From Marasmius tenuissimus (Eukaryota > Basidiomycota > Agaricomycetes > Agaricales > Marasmiaceae), in contig JAQOTA010000065.1 in assembly GCA_029532415.1 (NCBI GenBank), forward strand, positions 992,001 through 1,056,000: a DNA stretch of 64,000 nucleotides, read 5' to 3'. Position numbers and translations under genes: made by a program. This document shows positions 47,062 through 59,203 of the stretch, piece after piece (the first letter of the stretch is position 1; each line of letters begins with the position of its first letter). Under the pieces are notes generated by a model. It was not told where the DNA came from. It saw only the letters and a program-made list of their open reading frames with translations, and searched no databases.

Positions 47062-49636
47062 TGTGAGTGATTTATTCTTGGTTGTCAGCTAGAGACCGCT
47101 AAGGGAAGAGAACAATGGCAAGAGGTAACTCGAAATGCTATGCTGGAAATGAGGGAGCGTATCGATTGATTTGCCCATGCGCAGCTGTTTCTTTTATATC
47201 TTGCTTGACGTGTCCCCAAGCCCCCATATTTGCGGGTCGTGCGGTAAAAGAATAAGGGGGATGAGTCAGGGAATTCAGCCATAATAATAAGCCTGCGATA
47301 GCTGAGGTAGATGCCGAGAGTCGGGATCTTGCCGAGCCGTCTGAAGCTGACATATCAACTTGTTCACATCCACCACGGGCGAAACCCTCCCTTTTCCTAC
47401 TTCTTTCTGTCAGCATAACTTGCCAATCGGTAATTGAGCGCCCTGCAACACGGGACATTTCCGAGATATGGTTGTCTTCCACAGATATCTGGAAGCTAGC
47501 AATCTACACTCATTACTACCAGCTTCCAAGGCCTAGGCTGTCTGAGCTTCCCAGGGGCGACAGCCGTGGCGTCCAAGCGCACTCCGCAGTGAATGTTACT
47601 TGACACGCATCTGGCACGCGTTCGATACGTGGGCTTGGCGTATGTCCTCTGTCCAGGCGAGCTTCAGGTGAAAGAGACCAATTTCCGACCTCTTGAATGG
47701 AACATTTCAAACCTCTTCTCTTTGTTTAGCGATCCTAACCATTCAGCATCCCGAAGGTGTGTCAGGCTCGTGTAATTGATACCTAAGCTCCCCAAACCTT
47801 GTTCCCGGTTTGGTCACCCGATACAAAGCTTTGGCACCAGTTTGGTGGAAGCCGACGTCTCCGAGTACCCTACAAGTACCAAGGGTACCTAGAAGCCTCC
47901 AGGAGTCCGACGTCACTTTGCATCCGATAGGTGATGTTTTTCTACATGAATCAACCCACTATGTCGTGCCGCATTCAACGTTCAGAAGCACAGACTTGAG
48001 ACCGTAGTGCGGCTTTGTCAAGAAGCCAGCGAGGATGGAACCACGCAACGCCAGACTCACGCAAAACCACCTGCAAATTGCAAATTGAATTCGTTTCAAA
48101 CCCAACCTCCTTGAAACTCTCTGCCAGAGTCGCAGGTCAGAGGTTTCAAGTGAGCTACTTGAATATGATTCATTCACCTTCCCAAAGTTCTTGCACGACT
48201 TTCGCTTCGATCATACCGGGAGCTACGGCCGTACCCAGGCAGCTTTTGGTAACTTCGATTTTCTCCGGGGTCTTCCCCAAACAATTTTAGATGCTTTGAC
48301 AGGACTCGTGGTTTTTGACCTTCGCGGCGTTTTCATGAAGCGCTTTCCGAATATCCATGGTACTACGGTAACACGCGTGCCCAGTCGAACACCTGAGCGG
48401 GTCAATCTCACCGATCGATGAATGGAACAGGGCTAATTCGGATAGTAGCAAGCCTGTGGGCGCATCTCTGCCCGACGTACATACAGTACAAGACCTGTAG
48501 GGGTGCGTCGGTGAGAATTCCCAAAGTACGGGTACCTCGTTGTCTATATCATTCCTGTCTCTTGGGTGTTTCATTCTTTATGGTTTACCCTAATAACAGT
48601 TCATGTCAGACTATTCAACGAAAAATGAAACGCTGTACAGACATTCGGGCTTCCGTGGATTTGAACCTATGTCCACGATGAAATGAAGCTATCAGATCAG
48701 ACACCCACTTGTTATCAGCGACATTTGAGCCTGATCCTTAGGTTGAAAAGTTTTCACCCGTCTCTTGTGTGGGTCTCATCATCAGCGAGGAGCTCCGGAG
48801 ATTGCGGAGAAGAATTCATTTCTTTAGCTTTGTGTCCAACCTAAGTCTCGAAGTTGAATGAACATCAGTTTGCATGGAAGGAGAGAAGTATATCGGCGAG
48901 ATGCAAAAATCAACTTTGCGGGGAGGAACGGGGTCCACCGAAGAGCTGTTTCTGCTAGTGAGCGGCTTGAAGAGGGTTCTCACCTGCTGTTACCCCGTAT
49001 TCTACCTCTTGTGATCTATAGTGGATGAACGATAGTGATGTTTTCGTCTTCCTTCCTCCCCAACTTCACCCCCGCCCCGCAGCTTGAATCCTACACCTTC
49101 CATCTTGTGTGGACAGAAGCCTCCTGAATCTGCCACCGGCACTCCAACATTGGACTGTTTCTCAAGCTCAAACTTCGACTGACTGATCTGGGCCGAGACG
49201 AGCTCACTTGGGTGATGGGAGTAATGCGAACAATATAGCCCCAGACCTTCCTAGACTTATGTGCGAAGCCCGATGCCATTGAATCGCACCGTCAAGAAAC
49301 ATTACGTGGTTGCTACATAGTAGCCGCCGGAAGTGACGAAGTGAGCAGCCTGATGTGGTCAGACGGCTGTTCGTGGCTAAAAAATCACACATACCACATA
49401 CCCATTGCCGAACCCCAACGGTAGACAGGGCTCTCGAACGGATCATGATTAACAGCCACCTCCACGGATCTGAAGCGACAGAAAGAAATGCAAATTGTAA
49501 TGCTGAGTTGTGAATGCTAGGGATTACAAAGTTCGACCGAGAAGATAAGGTTCTAAACGGCATGGATGAGTTGGTGGGGTACGGAACAAGGCTGAAGGTA
49601 ACGTACAGCGATAGTGTCCTCTGAACGGTAGATCCT
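47062..49636. other. gene-poor stretch
   Basis: About 2.6 kb with only short frames on both strands (up to 119 codons), none with a domain. A tRNA-like phrase near 48650-48670 is discussed as rejected. The first few hundred bases contain the promoter of the Ser-rich gene. Confidence 0.45.
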
Positions 49637-50129
49637 TTAATCCTTCTTGATAGATTCGGCCTCCTTTGAAGTTTTTCCTGTTGTACAATGGATCGTATGC
49701 GTCTCCGAGGCCATTAGAATATGGACATGCACGTACGAGCTCGAGCTTCTTTTGCTCAATCTAGAAACACGAAAACAGATGAGATATAGTGTGAGAGTGA
49801 CTATGAATGATGCGCGCTCTCACCTGAGCCTTCAACTTCTGGAGTTCGAGTTGTTCTTGTTTGCGAATGTACTCGTCTGAGCTTTCGAATTAGAATCACA
49901 TCACATACTTCTGAGAAGTAGAGTCGACCCACTCTCATGTGCAGATTCCTTATCCCTAAGAAGAGACACGACCCAACTCAGTGACTTGAACCACGAAACC
50001 AGAATATACAACGCACTTGAATCCCTTTGACTGAGCAACAGATCCGTCCCTCACGCTAGAGGAGAACCTCTTGGGAGTAAGGGCAACTTGAGGAAGACGA
50101 CGAGCAGCAGTAATTCTTGCGGCAAGCAT
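49637..50129 (-). CDS. INH1: mitochondrial F1-ATPase inhibitor (IF1)
   Basis: Five small exons (50129-50017, 49955-49933, 49876-49824, 49760-49737 and 49663-49637) encode 79 aa, a normal size for the precursor. The first ~24 residues are an Arg/Ala-rich mitochondrial presequence (MLAARITAARRLPQ to RFSSS). The mature part has the family pattern GSVAQSKGFKDKESAHENEY, followed by a charged helix (IRKQEQLELQKLKAQ, IEQKKLELEAE). IF1 binds the F1 catalytic interface and blocks ATP hydrolysis when the matrix becomes acidic. Its start is 122 bp from the divergent ATP-synthase subunit h gene. Confidence 0.92.
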
Positions 50130-50251
50130 GATGGATGGTGAGAGTTGAGGTAAACGACGTTGAGGGCTGGGTCCTGTCCCAGCCGACGTCGGAACGAACC
50201 GACGTAATTTTGGCGTGACAAAGAGGATTCTGTCACACTTTCACCACCACC
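50130..50251. promoter_or_regulatory. 122-bp bidirectional promoter, IF1 and ATP synthase subunit h
   Basis: Only 122 bp separate two divergent start codons of ATP-synthase-related genes. The space includes a perfect 10-bp palindrome CCGACGTCGG (50183-50192), a second CCGACGTAA half-site just beyond it, and the inverted pair GGCTGGG (50165-50171) and CCCAGCC (50178-50184). Such symmetric sites could bind a dimeric factor acting on both genes. The factor is not known to me. Confidence 0.65.
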
Positions 50252-50815
50252 ATGTCCTCCGCCATGTTCAGACGGGCTGCTAGCTCTGTGAGTATTGCTC
50301 GCGAATCGTTGTCGAAATATTTTCTAATATTTCCTTCTAGGCCTCTCGCTCTCGTTTCTTCTCTTCCTCTGCGGCAGCGCGAAAAGGTAACAGGAATTTT
50401 TTCACTGGGATGTAGTTTGGAAGGGCCGCTTATTCCGAGTACACCCGCAGACCTCGTTCAGGATTTATATCTGAGGGAAATCAAGGCCTACAAGCCAGCA
50501 CCCGTCGTGCGTCGCTATCCTTCCGTTTACTAGTCCATTTCACTCAAGATTTTCGTTAAATTTCAAAAGGCTAAAGACGCGCATGTCGGTCTTGTCAAGC
50601 AATACTCCGCCCCCGCTGCTCCCAAAGCACCTTCTCTCTCTGCCGACCTCTCTTCCGACTTGTCGACATACAAGACCTCGGAGCCGGCCCTAGCGGATGC
50701 ACCAGCACCATCCAACGCTGCTGCTGCAGACGGTGAAGGCAATGTCAGCGGTGCTGATGCCTACCTCAGCTTCCTCGAACAGGACCTCCCTAAACGCGAG
50801 GAACACCACCATTAG
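50252..50815 (+). CDS. ATP14: mitochondrial ATP synthase subunit h
   Basis: Four exons (50252-50287, 50341-50386, 50451-50503 and 50570-50815) encode 126 aa. An N-terminal presequence rich in Arg, Ala and Ser (MSSAMFRRAASSASRSRFF) is followed by the family motif DLVQDLYLREIKAYKPAP, then an Ala/Pro-rich region and an acidic C terminus ending in LPKREEHHH. Subunit h is part of the peripheral stalk of F1Fo-ATP synthase in fungi and is required for stable assembly. Introns are short (53, 64 and 66 bp). The call rests on the DLVQDLYLxExKAYKP motif. Confidence 0.88.
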
Positions 50816-51188
50816 AAGAACATTCGGATATTCGTGTAGCTGGAAAATAGAATGCAGCGACTATTTGTCGAGCCAACTTTCGGTTGTTTCTATGAACGTT
50901 GAACATGTCGCGCGACCTTGATTCTTCTCTCTAATACAAAGACATGGTCATACCGAAATTCACCTTTGAATTTCATCCTCTATACACAATCTATTGTTAA
51001 GAAATTATACCGTGAAGTCAAGTAAGGTGCTAAATGATACAGTGCGTAACGATGTTAATGTAGCGGATAAGTATGTAAATGTGAGATAGCAGGTCGAATG
51101 CAAGCAAATCAGATGAGCGGGGGATCCATGCATGAAGGTGCAGAACGAAGTAGCCATGAAAAAGCAAGAAAAGAAGGCATGAAAAGGT
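50816..51188. other. intergenic between convergent genes
   Basis: 373 bp between the stops of ATP14 (plus) and RPO41 (minus). It is AT-rich and presumably holds both 3' UTRs. Nothing else is seen. Confidence 0.55.
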
Positions 51189-54100
51189 TTAAGAAAAGAA
51201 GTACTGCGACGCTTTGATAGCCTCGACTTTGAAGTCGCCCTTCTTAGGCAACGGAGGGAACAAATCCGTCACATTGACAAACTTGCCAAACATCTCAATA
51301 GCAGCCTTCGCGTCCTGTTCCTTCCTCAGCCTAGCAGCCTTCGCTCTCGAGCTCTCCTGAGAATCGTCTTCCACTACATGCTCGTGCTCGTGCTCGTGAG
51401 CGTCGTCCTCGTCGTCGAATTCCTCGTCCTCATCTTGTTCCTTTTTCTTGGGGGGTTGAGTCGACTTTTCTTCCTGCTCGGTCCTGAAGATCTCCTTGAG
51501 ATCTTCGGTATCTTGACTTTCCTCGATGGAAGAGTCGTCTTCCGAGATTTCGATGAGCGAAGACAGAGGCTCGAGCATACGCGCTTGTTCTGGGGTTGCC
51601 TTGAACCTGACTCCCATATCCCGAAGCGTCTTGACGAGACCACCACCTTGAAGCTGAGTGAGGGGAACCTTGTATCCCTTGTACCGTTCCTTGAACTAAA
51701 TGATAGACAAGACCGAGTGAGCAAACTGTTGTCAGTCAAGAAACATGGGAAAACGCACCTCGGAATGCAACTTGGTAAGAACCTCCGACGAATGCAAAGC
51801 AATAAACGTATCACGGATGATCGTAGACATTTCATCAATGTTCGATGCATGCGTCCAGTAAGAATCGTGAACCGCTGCAAAAGTCATCCCGCGGGTCTAG
51901 AGGAGGAGGAAACGCGTGATGAGCTTTCCTCCAAAACACCCTAAAGCAAAGGCGTCTAGAACATACCTGGCATTCCAAAGCCGTAAGCATCATATGCGTA
52001 GCATCCAAACTATGAATAAAGTTGGGAGGGAACGCAGAAGCCTGTTTCGACATATTCACTACATTTATTTCAAAAACCAGGTCAGTCAAACGACGACGCC
52101 CAAGATCCCAAAAAGACACCTCACCTTCAGCAGGAGAATTCGGATCTGAAATAAACACCGTCTGCATCTTGGTCATAATCTGTTTCCTCTTCGGCTTCCT
52201 ATACGGCTGCACGATTGGTAACCCCAACGGCGTCGTCCACACAACAGACGTCATCTGTTCGCGTTTGAGCAAGTCGACGGTGACGGTCGCTTTGTTGTTC
52301 TTGCTCTTCTTGCGGAGTTCTTCGAGGGCTTCGGGGATACGTTCGCCTGGGATGCTTTTGGCGACGAGACGGGCGCTCATGTTGAGCCAGTTTTGGATGC
52401 TTTTGGCTCCGGTGAAAAGGTCACCGATGCAGTTGAGGACCTGGGAATGAGAAAAGGTGAGAAATGGGATAAGAGGTTCTAGGAGGGATAGACGTACAAC
52501 TTTGGCGAGGTAGGCAGAAGCCATGAAAAACTCCTCAGGTGGGACATGCTTCGCAAGTCTCATCTGCTTCTCAATCTGCTCTCGTGCCCCAATGAACGTA
52601 ACACCATACACCGTCGTCATAACCTAAAACACCCACGAATCGTCAACAACACATAACACACGCCCCCAAAAAGAACCAACACATACCGTCTGCTTAACCA
52701 ACTTCCTCGTAATCTTCCCCGCAAGCATGACAGCATACTTCTCCCCCCTCTCCGCATCCTCCTTAAGCACCTTCTCCGCCATATTCCCAACATACGTATA
52801 AACATCCGACGGTCTCTCCCCAGCAGCCAGATTGACCTGCTCCGCACCTCTCGAATCACCTCCCAACGCAGCGTAATGTTGGAGACCGTTACACGTCCCG
52901 TCTTGATGGACTGGGAGACACGAGACGTATTCCTCGGGGTTTTCGGAAGTCAGAGCGGCGTGAAGCTCTTTACATGTGCTGAGGCATTGCCAGGGGTCGT
53001 CGGCGTGGGTCCACCATCGGCCGCCCTAATAATCGTAGGTCGTAAGTAAGCATCGGGAGACGAGGAGAAAAAAAACCAAGATATATATTCTCACCTCAAG
53101 CGGATTCATAGCACTATCAAACACATGTTCCAACCTCTCCTCCACAAACTGCACACGCTCGTCGAAGTTGGCTTTATCATACCCATACAAATTCGCCAGA
53201 TGGATCTTAAGCCACCGAAGACCCCTCGCCCCCAAAGGTTTCCCCTCGGCGAACATAAGCAACCCACGACTGAGGTCATCACCTATATGGTTCAGATGTG
53301 GGGGGACTGGGTAGGCACGGCCTCGGAAATCGATGTTGTGCGGGAAGTAGATCGTGTCGCCTAGGAACTAGGGGGGGGATAAGAAACCACACCCACAAAA
53401 AGAAAAGATAAAGAAAGAAACTCACAGTCCTAGCAATCTCAATCTTATAATTCACACTACACCGATCCGAATGATTCGACGCCTTATCCTGCGTCCACTG
53501 TTTCATCTGCGCCAAATACACCACCCTACTCCTCGGGTTCCCATCCGTCGGTGGCTGAGGCTCCGCATCGTCCAAATTGGCGGGGGGGACTTTTCCTAGT
53601 CGTTCGCCTGAATTCCAGACTTTGAGGACGACGTCGAAGACGGCTCGGTTTATTTTCCAGGGGGTGCTGCCGAGGACGTCGAGGCCTGCGTAGACGAGTT
53701 CGACGTTGCCGAGTTCGGAGGCGTGTTTGAGGTAGGATTGTTGTTCGATTGAGTCTTTGTAGCGCATGGCGGGGACTAGGGGGGATTGTCAGCGGGGGAC
53801 GACACGAAGAGAGAGAGAGACTAACCTTGATTGAAAAAGTATCCACCCTCGTTATACGTCAACCAAGGTTTGGGCTTGACCAACATGGGCAAGTGTCGAG
53901 GGTGAAGCGTATCACCAAGACTGTCCTTGGACAACCTCTCCGACACGGCTGGATTCAACCGAATGACACCCAACTTTTGACCTCGGTTATGGATATAACA
54001 ATGATGGAACGCCTGTTGAGTTTCGCTCCTGCACAATGAATCGATCAGCCCAAACCAAAACCAGCAAAAGGACAGAAAAAGAACACATACACAGTCTCCC

Positions 54101-55864
54101 CCTTAAACACCATACTCCTCTCCACCGTCGCCACATCCATCAAACACTCCACCAGAATGCCCCCAACCTTCGCCCTCGTAGCCTGCGTCCAAGCAGTCGA
54201 CCAAGCCTCCCCCTCCTGCATATGCCTCGCAGCCACCAACCGCCTCTCCCTCAAATTCTTATACCCCATATTCGAAAAATACCCCGACTCCCCAGGCTTC
54301 GCAACAGCAGGCAACGAAATATTATTCCTCCGACACATCTGCGCCTTATACTCCGACTCCACAGCTTTCCCCACCGAAATCAACGCACGTGTCGTCTTCA
54401 TCCCCTCCGCCACACCCCCGGACCCCTGCAGCCTCATAATCTCCAATATCGTGATCAGGGACAACCGTTCGGGGTTCACCAACGACAAATACGGACTCAA
54501 CAACGCATTCCTATTATGCCCATGCGCACGAAACGTCTTCTTCCTCTCCGCCTCCGAAATCGACTTGACCTCCGCCGTCAATCTCGCCTGCAACTTGGAA
54601 TGCCACTCCCACATCCACCTCCGCAAGTCGGGTTGTCGGAGAGACCCGTTATCGAGACCCAACTCTTCGAACACGCTGGATTCGTGACGGAGTCGTTCGA
54701 CGGCGGTGTCGTACACGGTTTCTTCGAGGAGTTTTTGGCGGGAGACGACGTCGGAGGGGAGGACGCGGCGGGCGAAGGAGATGTCGGCGAGGTGCCGGCG
54801 GAGGTTGGCGAGGTTGAAGGGGACTTCGTATTCGGGGTCTTCTTCTTCGAGGGAGGTTTTAGAGTCCGAGCCTGGTTCTCGTTTCTGTGTACAAGCAGAA
54901 AAAGAAAGTTAACTTTATGTTATGGTATGTTAGGTACGGCATGTACGAACGTACCTTCTCCTTTAAGACGGGTCTAGCCTCTGGAACGTCGTCCAAAATA
55001 TCGGGAGCGTGTGTTCCGACGATTTCAGCTTGTCCGAGTTGAGAGACGATATGGGACAAGTTGAGGTCTACCGCGGCTTTTGAAAGGACTCGAATGATCG
55101 CTGCGACTTCTTCTGACGATGTGAAGACCCTGTTGGCAACGATAGCTTCCAAGGATATTTGGCGCTCGTTGATAGCTTTGAGGAGCGTTTTGGGAGGTTG
55201 AGCGCCCACGTCGGGTATGTGGTTCGGTGTGTCGGGGCCAAATCTAAAAAGGCACTAACTGAGCGACAAGCTCTCGTAGAAAATGGATGTACAAATCAAC
55301 GCACCTATGCCAGGCAAGAAGCATCGTAGCATACGTCTCCTCAGACGGCGCCACTCGCTCCATCTCCGACTCTATCACGTCGTACAACTCCCATGCGCTC
55401 TCGAGCCAATACTCCTTGTTAGGTTCCGACTCGTTCGACGCCATGCCGATGTAGGCTTCCAAGAAAGCGTTGTACATCCTAGGTTCGAGGTAGGTCACGC
55501 TCCCTCGTTCACTTCGGAGTCGGTCAAAGATACTCCTGGCTCGCGGAACGTCGAAGAAATTATGGAGGCACGCGTTGATGATAGCCATCTGGTCTTGTGT
55601 GAAAGAATCTGCGAACCAAAGGGGGCTGTTCGAGGAGGATGAGGACTCGGGGAGGAGTGAGGGGAGAAAAGTGAATTTGGGGGGTGTAGCGAGGAAACCT
55701 TCCATGTCGGGGTTGGTGAGGTTGTGATCAGCATGTTTGGTTGCGAGTGCTGGAGAATCGGTGCGTTTTGAAGGAGTGGAATAGTAGAGACGAGCTGGAC
55801 GAGGTAATGATTGTCGGGAGACCGAGGGCAGCGTTCCCAGTCTTTTTACGGTTCTAGACAGCAT
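51189..55864 (-). CDS. RPO41: mitochondrial RNA polymerase
   Basis: About twelve exons encode a T7-type single-subunit RNA polymerase. Exon 1 begins with a mitochondrial presequence ([10 protein letters not shown] onward) and a PPR-like helical N-terminal region. The catalytic domain is complete. Motif A is [16 protein letters not shown], motif B lies around [19 protein letters not shown], and motif C is [26 protein letters not shown] and the substrate-binding [11 protein letters not shown] are also present. The C-terminal foot ([10 protein letters not shown] to KASQYFFS) is kept, but an acidic, Glu/Asp/His-rich insert of about 70 residues precedes it (51230-51560). The enzyme transcribes mtDNA in the matrix. 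It converges on ATP14 and lies next to two ATP-synthase genes. Confidence 0.95.
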
Positions 55865-56641
55865 TTCGAGAGGGGATATGTGCTTTTAAAACTGTGTCAG
55901 TTGAGACTGGGACCTTCAGTCGCGAAAGTCTCGGGAAACGCACCTATTTGAGAGTTTTGTTGTCTACTCAGCAGTCAAGTTGAGCAGTCTATGGCTCTGG
56001 CAAAGACCTTGGAAGCCTTGAGAGTTGGTGGTCTTGCGACTGGCGTTGGTGTGAGGGATAGCTCGTCGTCGAAAAGCGATGAGATTCTGACCTCTTGCGA
56101 AATCTAAAGCCACGAGAACGAGTTTTTTGTCGTTCCCTTTGGGTGCCCCTTCGTGCAATGGAATAGAAGGAAGTGGGAACTGGACGGAGGAAGAGAAGAG
56201 GTGAGCAGGGTCGTCAACTTGCGTGAATATTTTTCGCCGAAACATGTAATGCCGGCCATTACGTGACAAGCGCCCACCAACTCGCGCTGACTCGCGAGCC
56301 CGAGTCGTGGTTCTACCTCTTTCCCCAGGCGTTCGCAGAAAGACCGTCAGTAGCATCAACATAAACGTATGAGCCGTATAGCCCAAAAGTAGACTTGCGA
56401 CAGAAAGTCTATTTACAACTACACACAGGATCTGGATACGAGCCCGTTCTAAGACTGGGTATCATCAAGAGCGCAGGTATGTAGAACGCTGGTATCTAAC
56501 CGTGCATGAAGGGAAATGGCACACGTACTTACAAACAACAACCCTTGCAGGGGCGAATCAGCGACTTAAAAAAGAACAAGAAGCGAGAGAGAATAAAGGA
56601 TGGAGAAAACTCCCAAGTCCGATCCCAAACGCATGCTATAA
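55865..56641. other. RPO41 upstream region
   Basis: About 780 bp upstream of the RPO41 start, also downstream of the first peroxidase gene. An open frame on the minus strand (55964-56386) has no recognisable domain and probably overlaps the RPO41 promoter and 5' UTR. No other gene is supported. Confidence 0.5.
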
Positions 56642-57819
56642 TCACTTCCTCCTCACATACCCCGGAAACCTCTCCAACAACCGCCCATCAAAATCCTTCA
56701 ACGGCGGACACCCACGTCCCTCCACCGTCGACCTCAACCGTTGAATCGCCCCACCACATCCCCACCCACACCCTTCACCACATCCGGCGTAACAGCCTGA
56801 ACAACCGCCTCCACCAAAAAACACAACAAATTATCCCCCTCCACCAACATCTCCGCATTCAACACCCCACCCGTCAAATCCTCAATCGACACACCCGTAA
56901 ACGAATCCACCGTTCCCGTATTCCCACCAACCGAAAGGAAAATCGGATACTCGAGGGCGGCGTCGAGAACGTCGAGTACATAGGACGCTAAATCGTAGTC
57001 GTCTCCCACAGCGCGTTTATACCAGTCATCTGGGATTCGTTCCCACCCTTCTCGATAGACGAGATCCTCATCGACGCCAAAGAAGGATCTGAGAGTACGA
57101 CGATTGACGATCCCGTCTGGATACTCGAGGGATCTGTTCGCCATGAACCGTTGAGGGAAGATGTACCCAGCTGGTTGAACGCCTACACCGCTGATGACCC
57201 CGTTAAAGAAGTAAGGATTGTGATGGATACTATCCCGAAAACGTTCGTAGCGGAAGTGGTTCAGGAGCGGGATATCGTAGTGGTCGGGGTGTTTGTCGTA
57301 CAAAGCTTTGAACAGGGTGAGGTTGAGACGGGTGTTGTCACCTGTGAGGTACAAGTCACCACGGGTGGTAGAACCGTCCGTCTCGTATTTGTTGTGGCTA
57401 CCGGAAAGACCTAGAGGGTGGCCGAGGAGCGGAGGGAGGAGAACGGTAGAAGGAGGAGGAGGACCACCGATGGAGAAGGAGGTGCCGTCTCCAGATATGA
57501 CTGAGCCAAGTATCGCGAGGAATATGGCCATGTCGAGGCCCATACCATAGACGTCGCGGTTGGCTGAGATGAACTGGTCCATGGTACCGATACCGTTGTG
57601 GGGAAGGTAGTTGTGGTTGGCGAGGGCGTTGAGGCCTGGGCAGGGACCTCGAAGATCGCCATGACCGGGAGGAACGAATTTATGTCGGCCTGTGACATCG
57701 ATGCGTTGGGTGTGTGGGTCGAAACGTGCCTGACTACGACGCGTCAAATTCGAGGATGAAGACGCGGTCAAACACTGGGCGATGGTGATCAGCGTGATGG
57801 TCAGAGTGCGAAAAAGCAT
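56642..57819 (-). CDS. heme-thiolate peroxidase (chloroperoxidase/UPO family), C-terminal frameshift
   Basis: An intronless frame from 57819 encodes a signal peptide (about 1-19) and a heme-thiolate peroxidase. The proximal Cys is in GPCPGLNALANH (Cys60). A distal region has HNKYETDGSTTRGD, RYERFRDSIHHNPYFFNG follows, and the C-terminal half resembles the two other copies here. At about 56749-56750 one base is missing relative to the copy at 59.2 kb (GTGGTGGG-GCG versus GTGGTGGGAGCG). The frame then stops at 56734 after 361 aa. In the shifted frame the conserved tail (LRSTVEGR to PGYVRRK) continues intact to 56642, with no other damage. Either a recent mutation or a sequence error. The family uses H2O2 to oxygenate or halogenate substrates outside the cell. 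Confidence 0.85.
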
Positions 57820-59203
57820 TGATGGTGATCGTGGGGGAAATTTCGTGTTGAATCAATGAGAACAGTCTTATACGAGCCTCAGATTCCAAATGTAGCGAAT
57901 TTCAATGAGCGGGAATTGTCCGGCGGAGACCATCGTCCATCTTCCAAGCAGCTGCAGCACCTGCCATCTTTCCTGGCACGTTCATGGTTAGAGAACACTA
58001 ATGACAGAGCTCTGAGGGCGCGATGATCGTTTAGAGGGAGGTCGAATAGCCATTTCCGTTGTAACACTCAGCTCTCAGGCCTCAGCTCTTGGAGATAACT
58101 GAGCGGGTGATGTGGGGTGGTGACCGGTCCTTCCAAGCAAACGCAACACCTGTCATCTTTCCTAACATATTCCCTTCTTCCAAATCCCTACGAGCCCCAT
58201 TGGTAGACGGAGAATTTTCTTGTACATAACAGAGGAGTGCTGAGGACATGATGATTGTCTCAGGGTAGGAGCTAGGTAGGAAGAGATGTGGGTCACGGGT
58301 GGTTTGTTTATTAGACATATTGAATGTTGCTCACGACCGTGGGGACACAGCGACACCTTCCTGGTCCGCTATGAAGCCTCCTTCAACTCGTTGACCATTC
58401 CGAAAAGGCAGCGCCGCTATGATGTCGGATAGAGCAAGACGATCGTGTCCGTTCTTCAAAAGAGGTCCACAAGCAAAAGAAAACAAGACATACTGAGGCT
58501 CTAGGAGTCTCTATCGAGGCTCGAGAAAATAGGAGAACTGCATCAGCTGGGTTGAATGGCCGTCTGACGGTGGTTGAACGGAAGCAAGGAGTCTGAAGCG
58601 CCCATTGATACAAATATTTGTCCTTCCAGCGTCTATTAATGACAACAGAGTCAACGCCTACCTCTCTTCCTTCAAACTCCCGGTCAGAGTCTCACTCACG
58701 ATTCCTCAATCATGATACCGGGAAGACAATCGTTCCCTTAACCTCAAATTCTCGATCTCCATGGCTCAGCCCGTCCGTGTTCAACGACGTCGACCAGCAT
58801 TCGCTTACCCCGACTCATCTTCGCTAAGTTCTCCTCCCGTCTTCGATTTCTACGGTTCGGCGCTCTCAAAATTGAATATAAAAATCCACATGTCTCTTTC
58901 GGTCAAAGCTAAAGTTTCGTCGTTGTAATACGGATGACTACTCGGAGGACATTGAAACCTGCCAACGCTCTAAAGGTACACTGTATATATCATTTTCTCA
59001 ACATGAACTAGTACTAACCTTTGTGGATGTTGGAGTTGGCGGAAGTTTTATTGATGCATGAGCTCGAGTGGGATCGGAGCCGGACAGGGGACGATCGCTA
59101 GCCAAATGGGATTCTGAGACCCCTGGGTCCCGGTTGATAAAAGTCAAGCAATTGGCACCAGCTGTTGACTCTTTCGACCTCCCTACGATCACCACTATCG
59201 CCA
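57820..59203. other. divergent region between two peroxidase genes
   Basis: About 1.4 kb between the starts of the minus-strand peroxidase at 57819 and the plus-strand copy at 59204, so both promoters lie here. A duplicated segment sits at 57941-58167. A TGATAAAAG phrase near 59136 may be the TATA region for the right-hand gene. No other gene is supported. Confidence 0.55.
57941..58167. repeat. diverged direct repeat upstream of the peroxidase gene
   Basis: Two direct copies of a CTTCCAAGCA-x-GCA(G/A)CACCTG(C/T)CATCTTTCCT block start at 57941 and 58131, 190 bp apart. Similar traces follow each copy (around 58010 and 58235), so the duplicated unit is probably about 100-190 bp long and somewhat diverged. 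It lies in the 5' region of the 57819 peroxidase gene. Confidence 0.5.

Noticed and set aside
48600..48700. tRNA-like phrase (GTTCAAATCC on the minus strand within a CGTGGA...TCCACG hairpin)
   Set aside because: The T-arm-like piece lacks a matching acceptor stem and anticodon arm; the local hairpin explains the pattern.
54036..54977. 313-codon plus-strand frame opposite RPO41
   Set aside because: Antisense shadow of the conserved polymerase exons; composition rich in His, Arg and Pro without a domain.
55964..56386. 140-codon frame upstream of RPO41
   Set aside because: Lies in the expected promoter and 5' UTR, has no domain, and the RPO41 presequence already starts at 55864.
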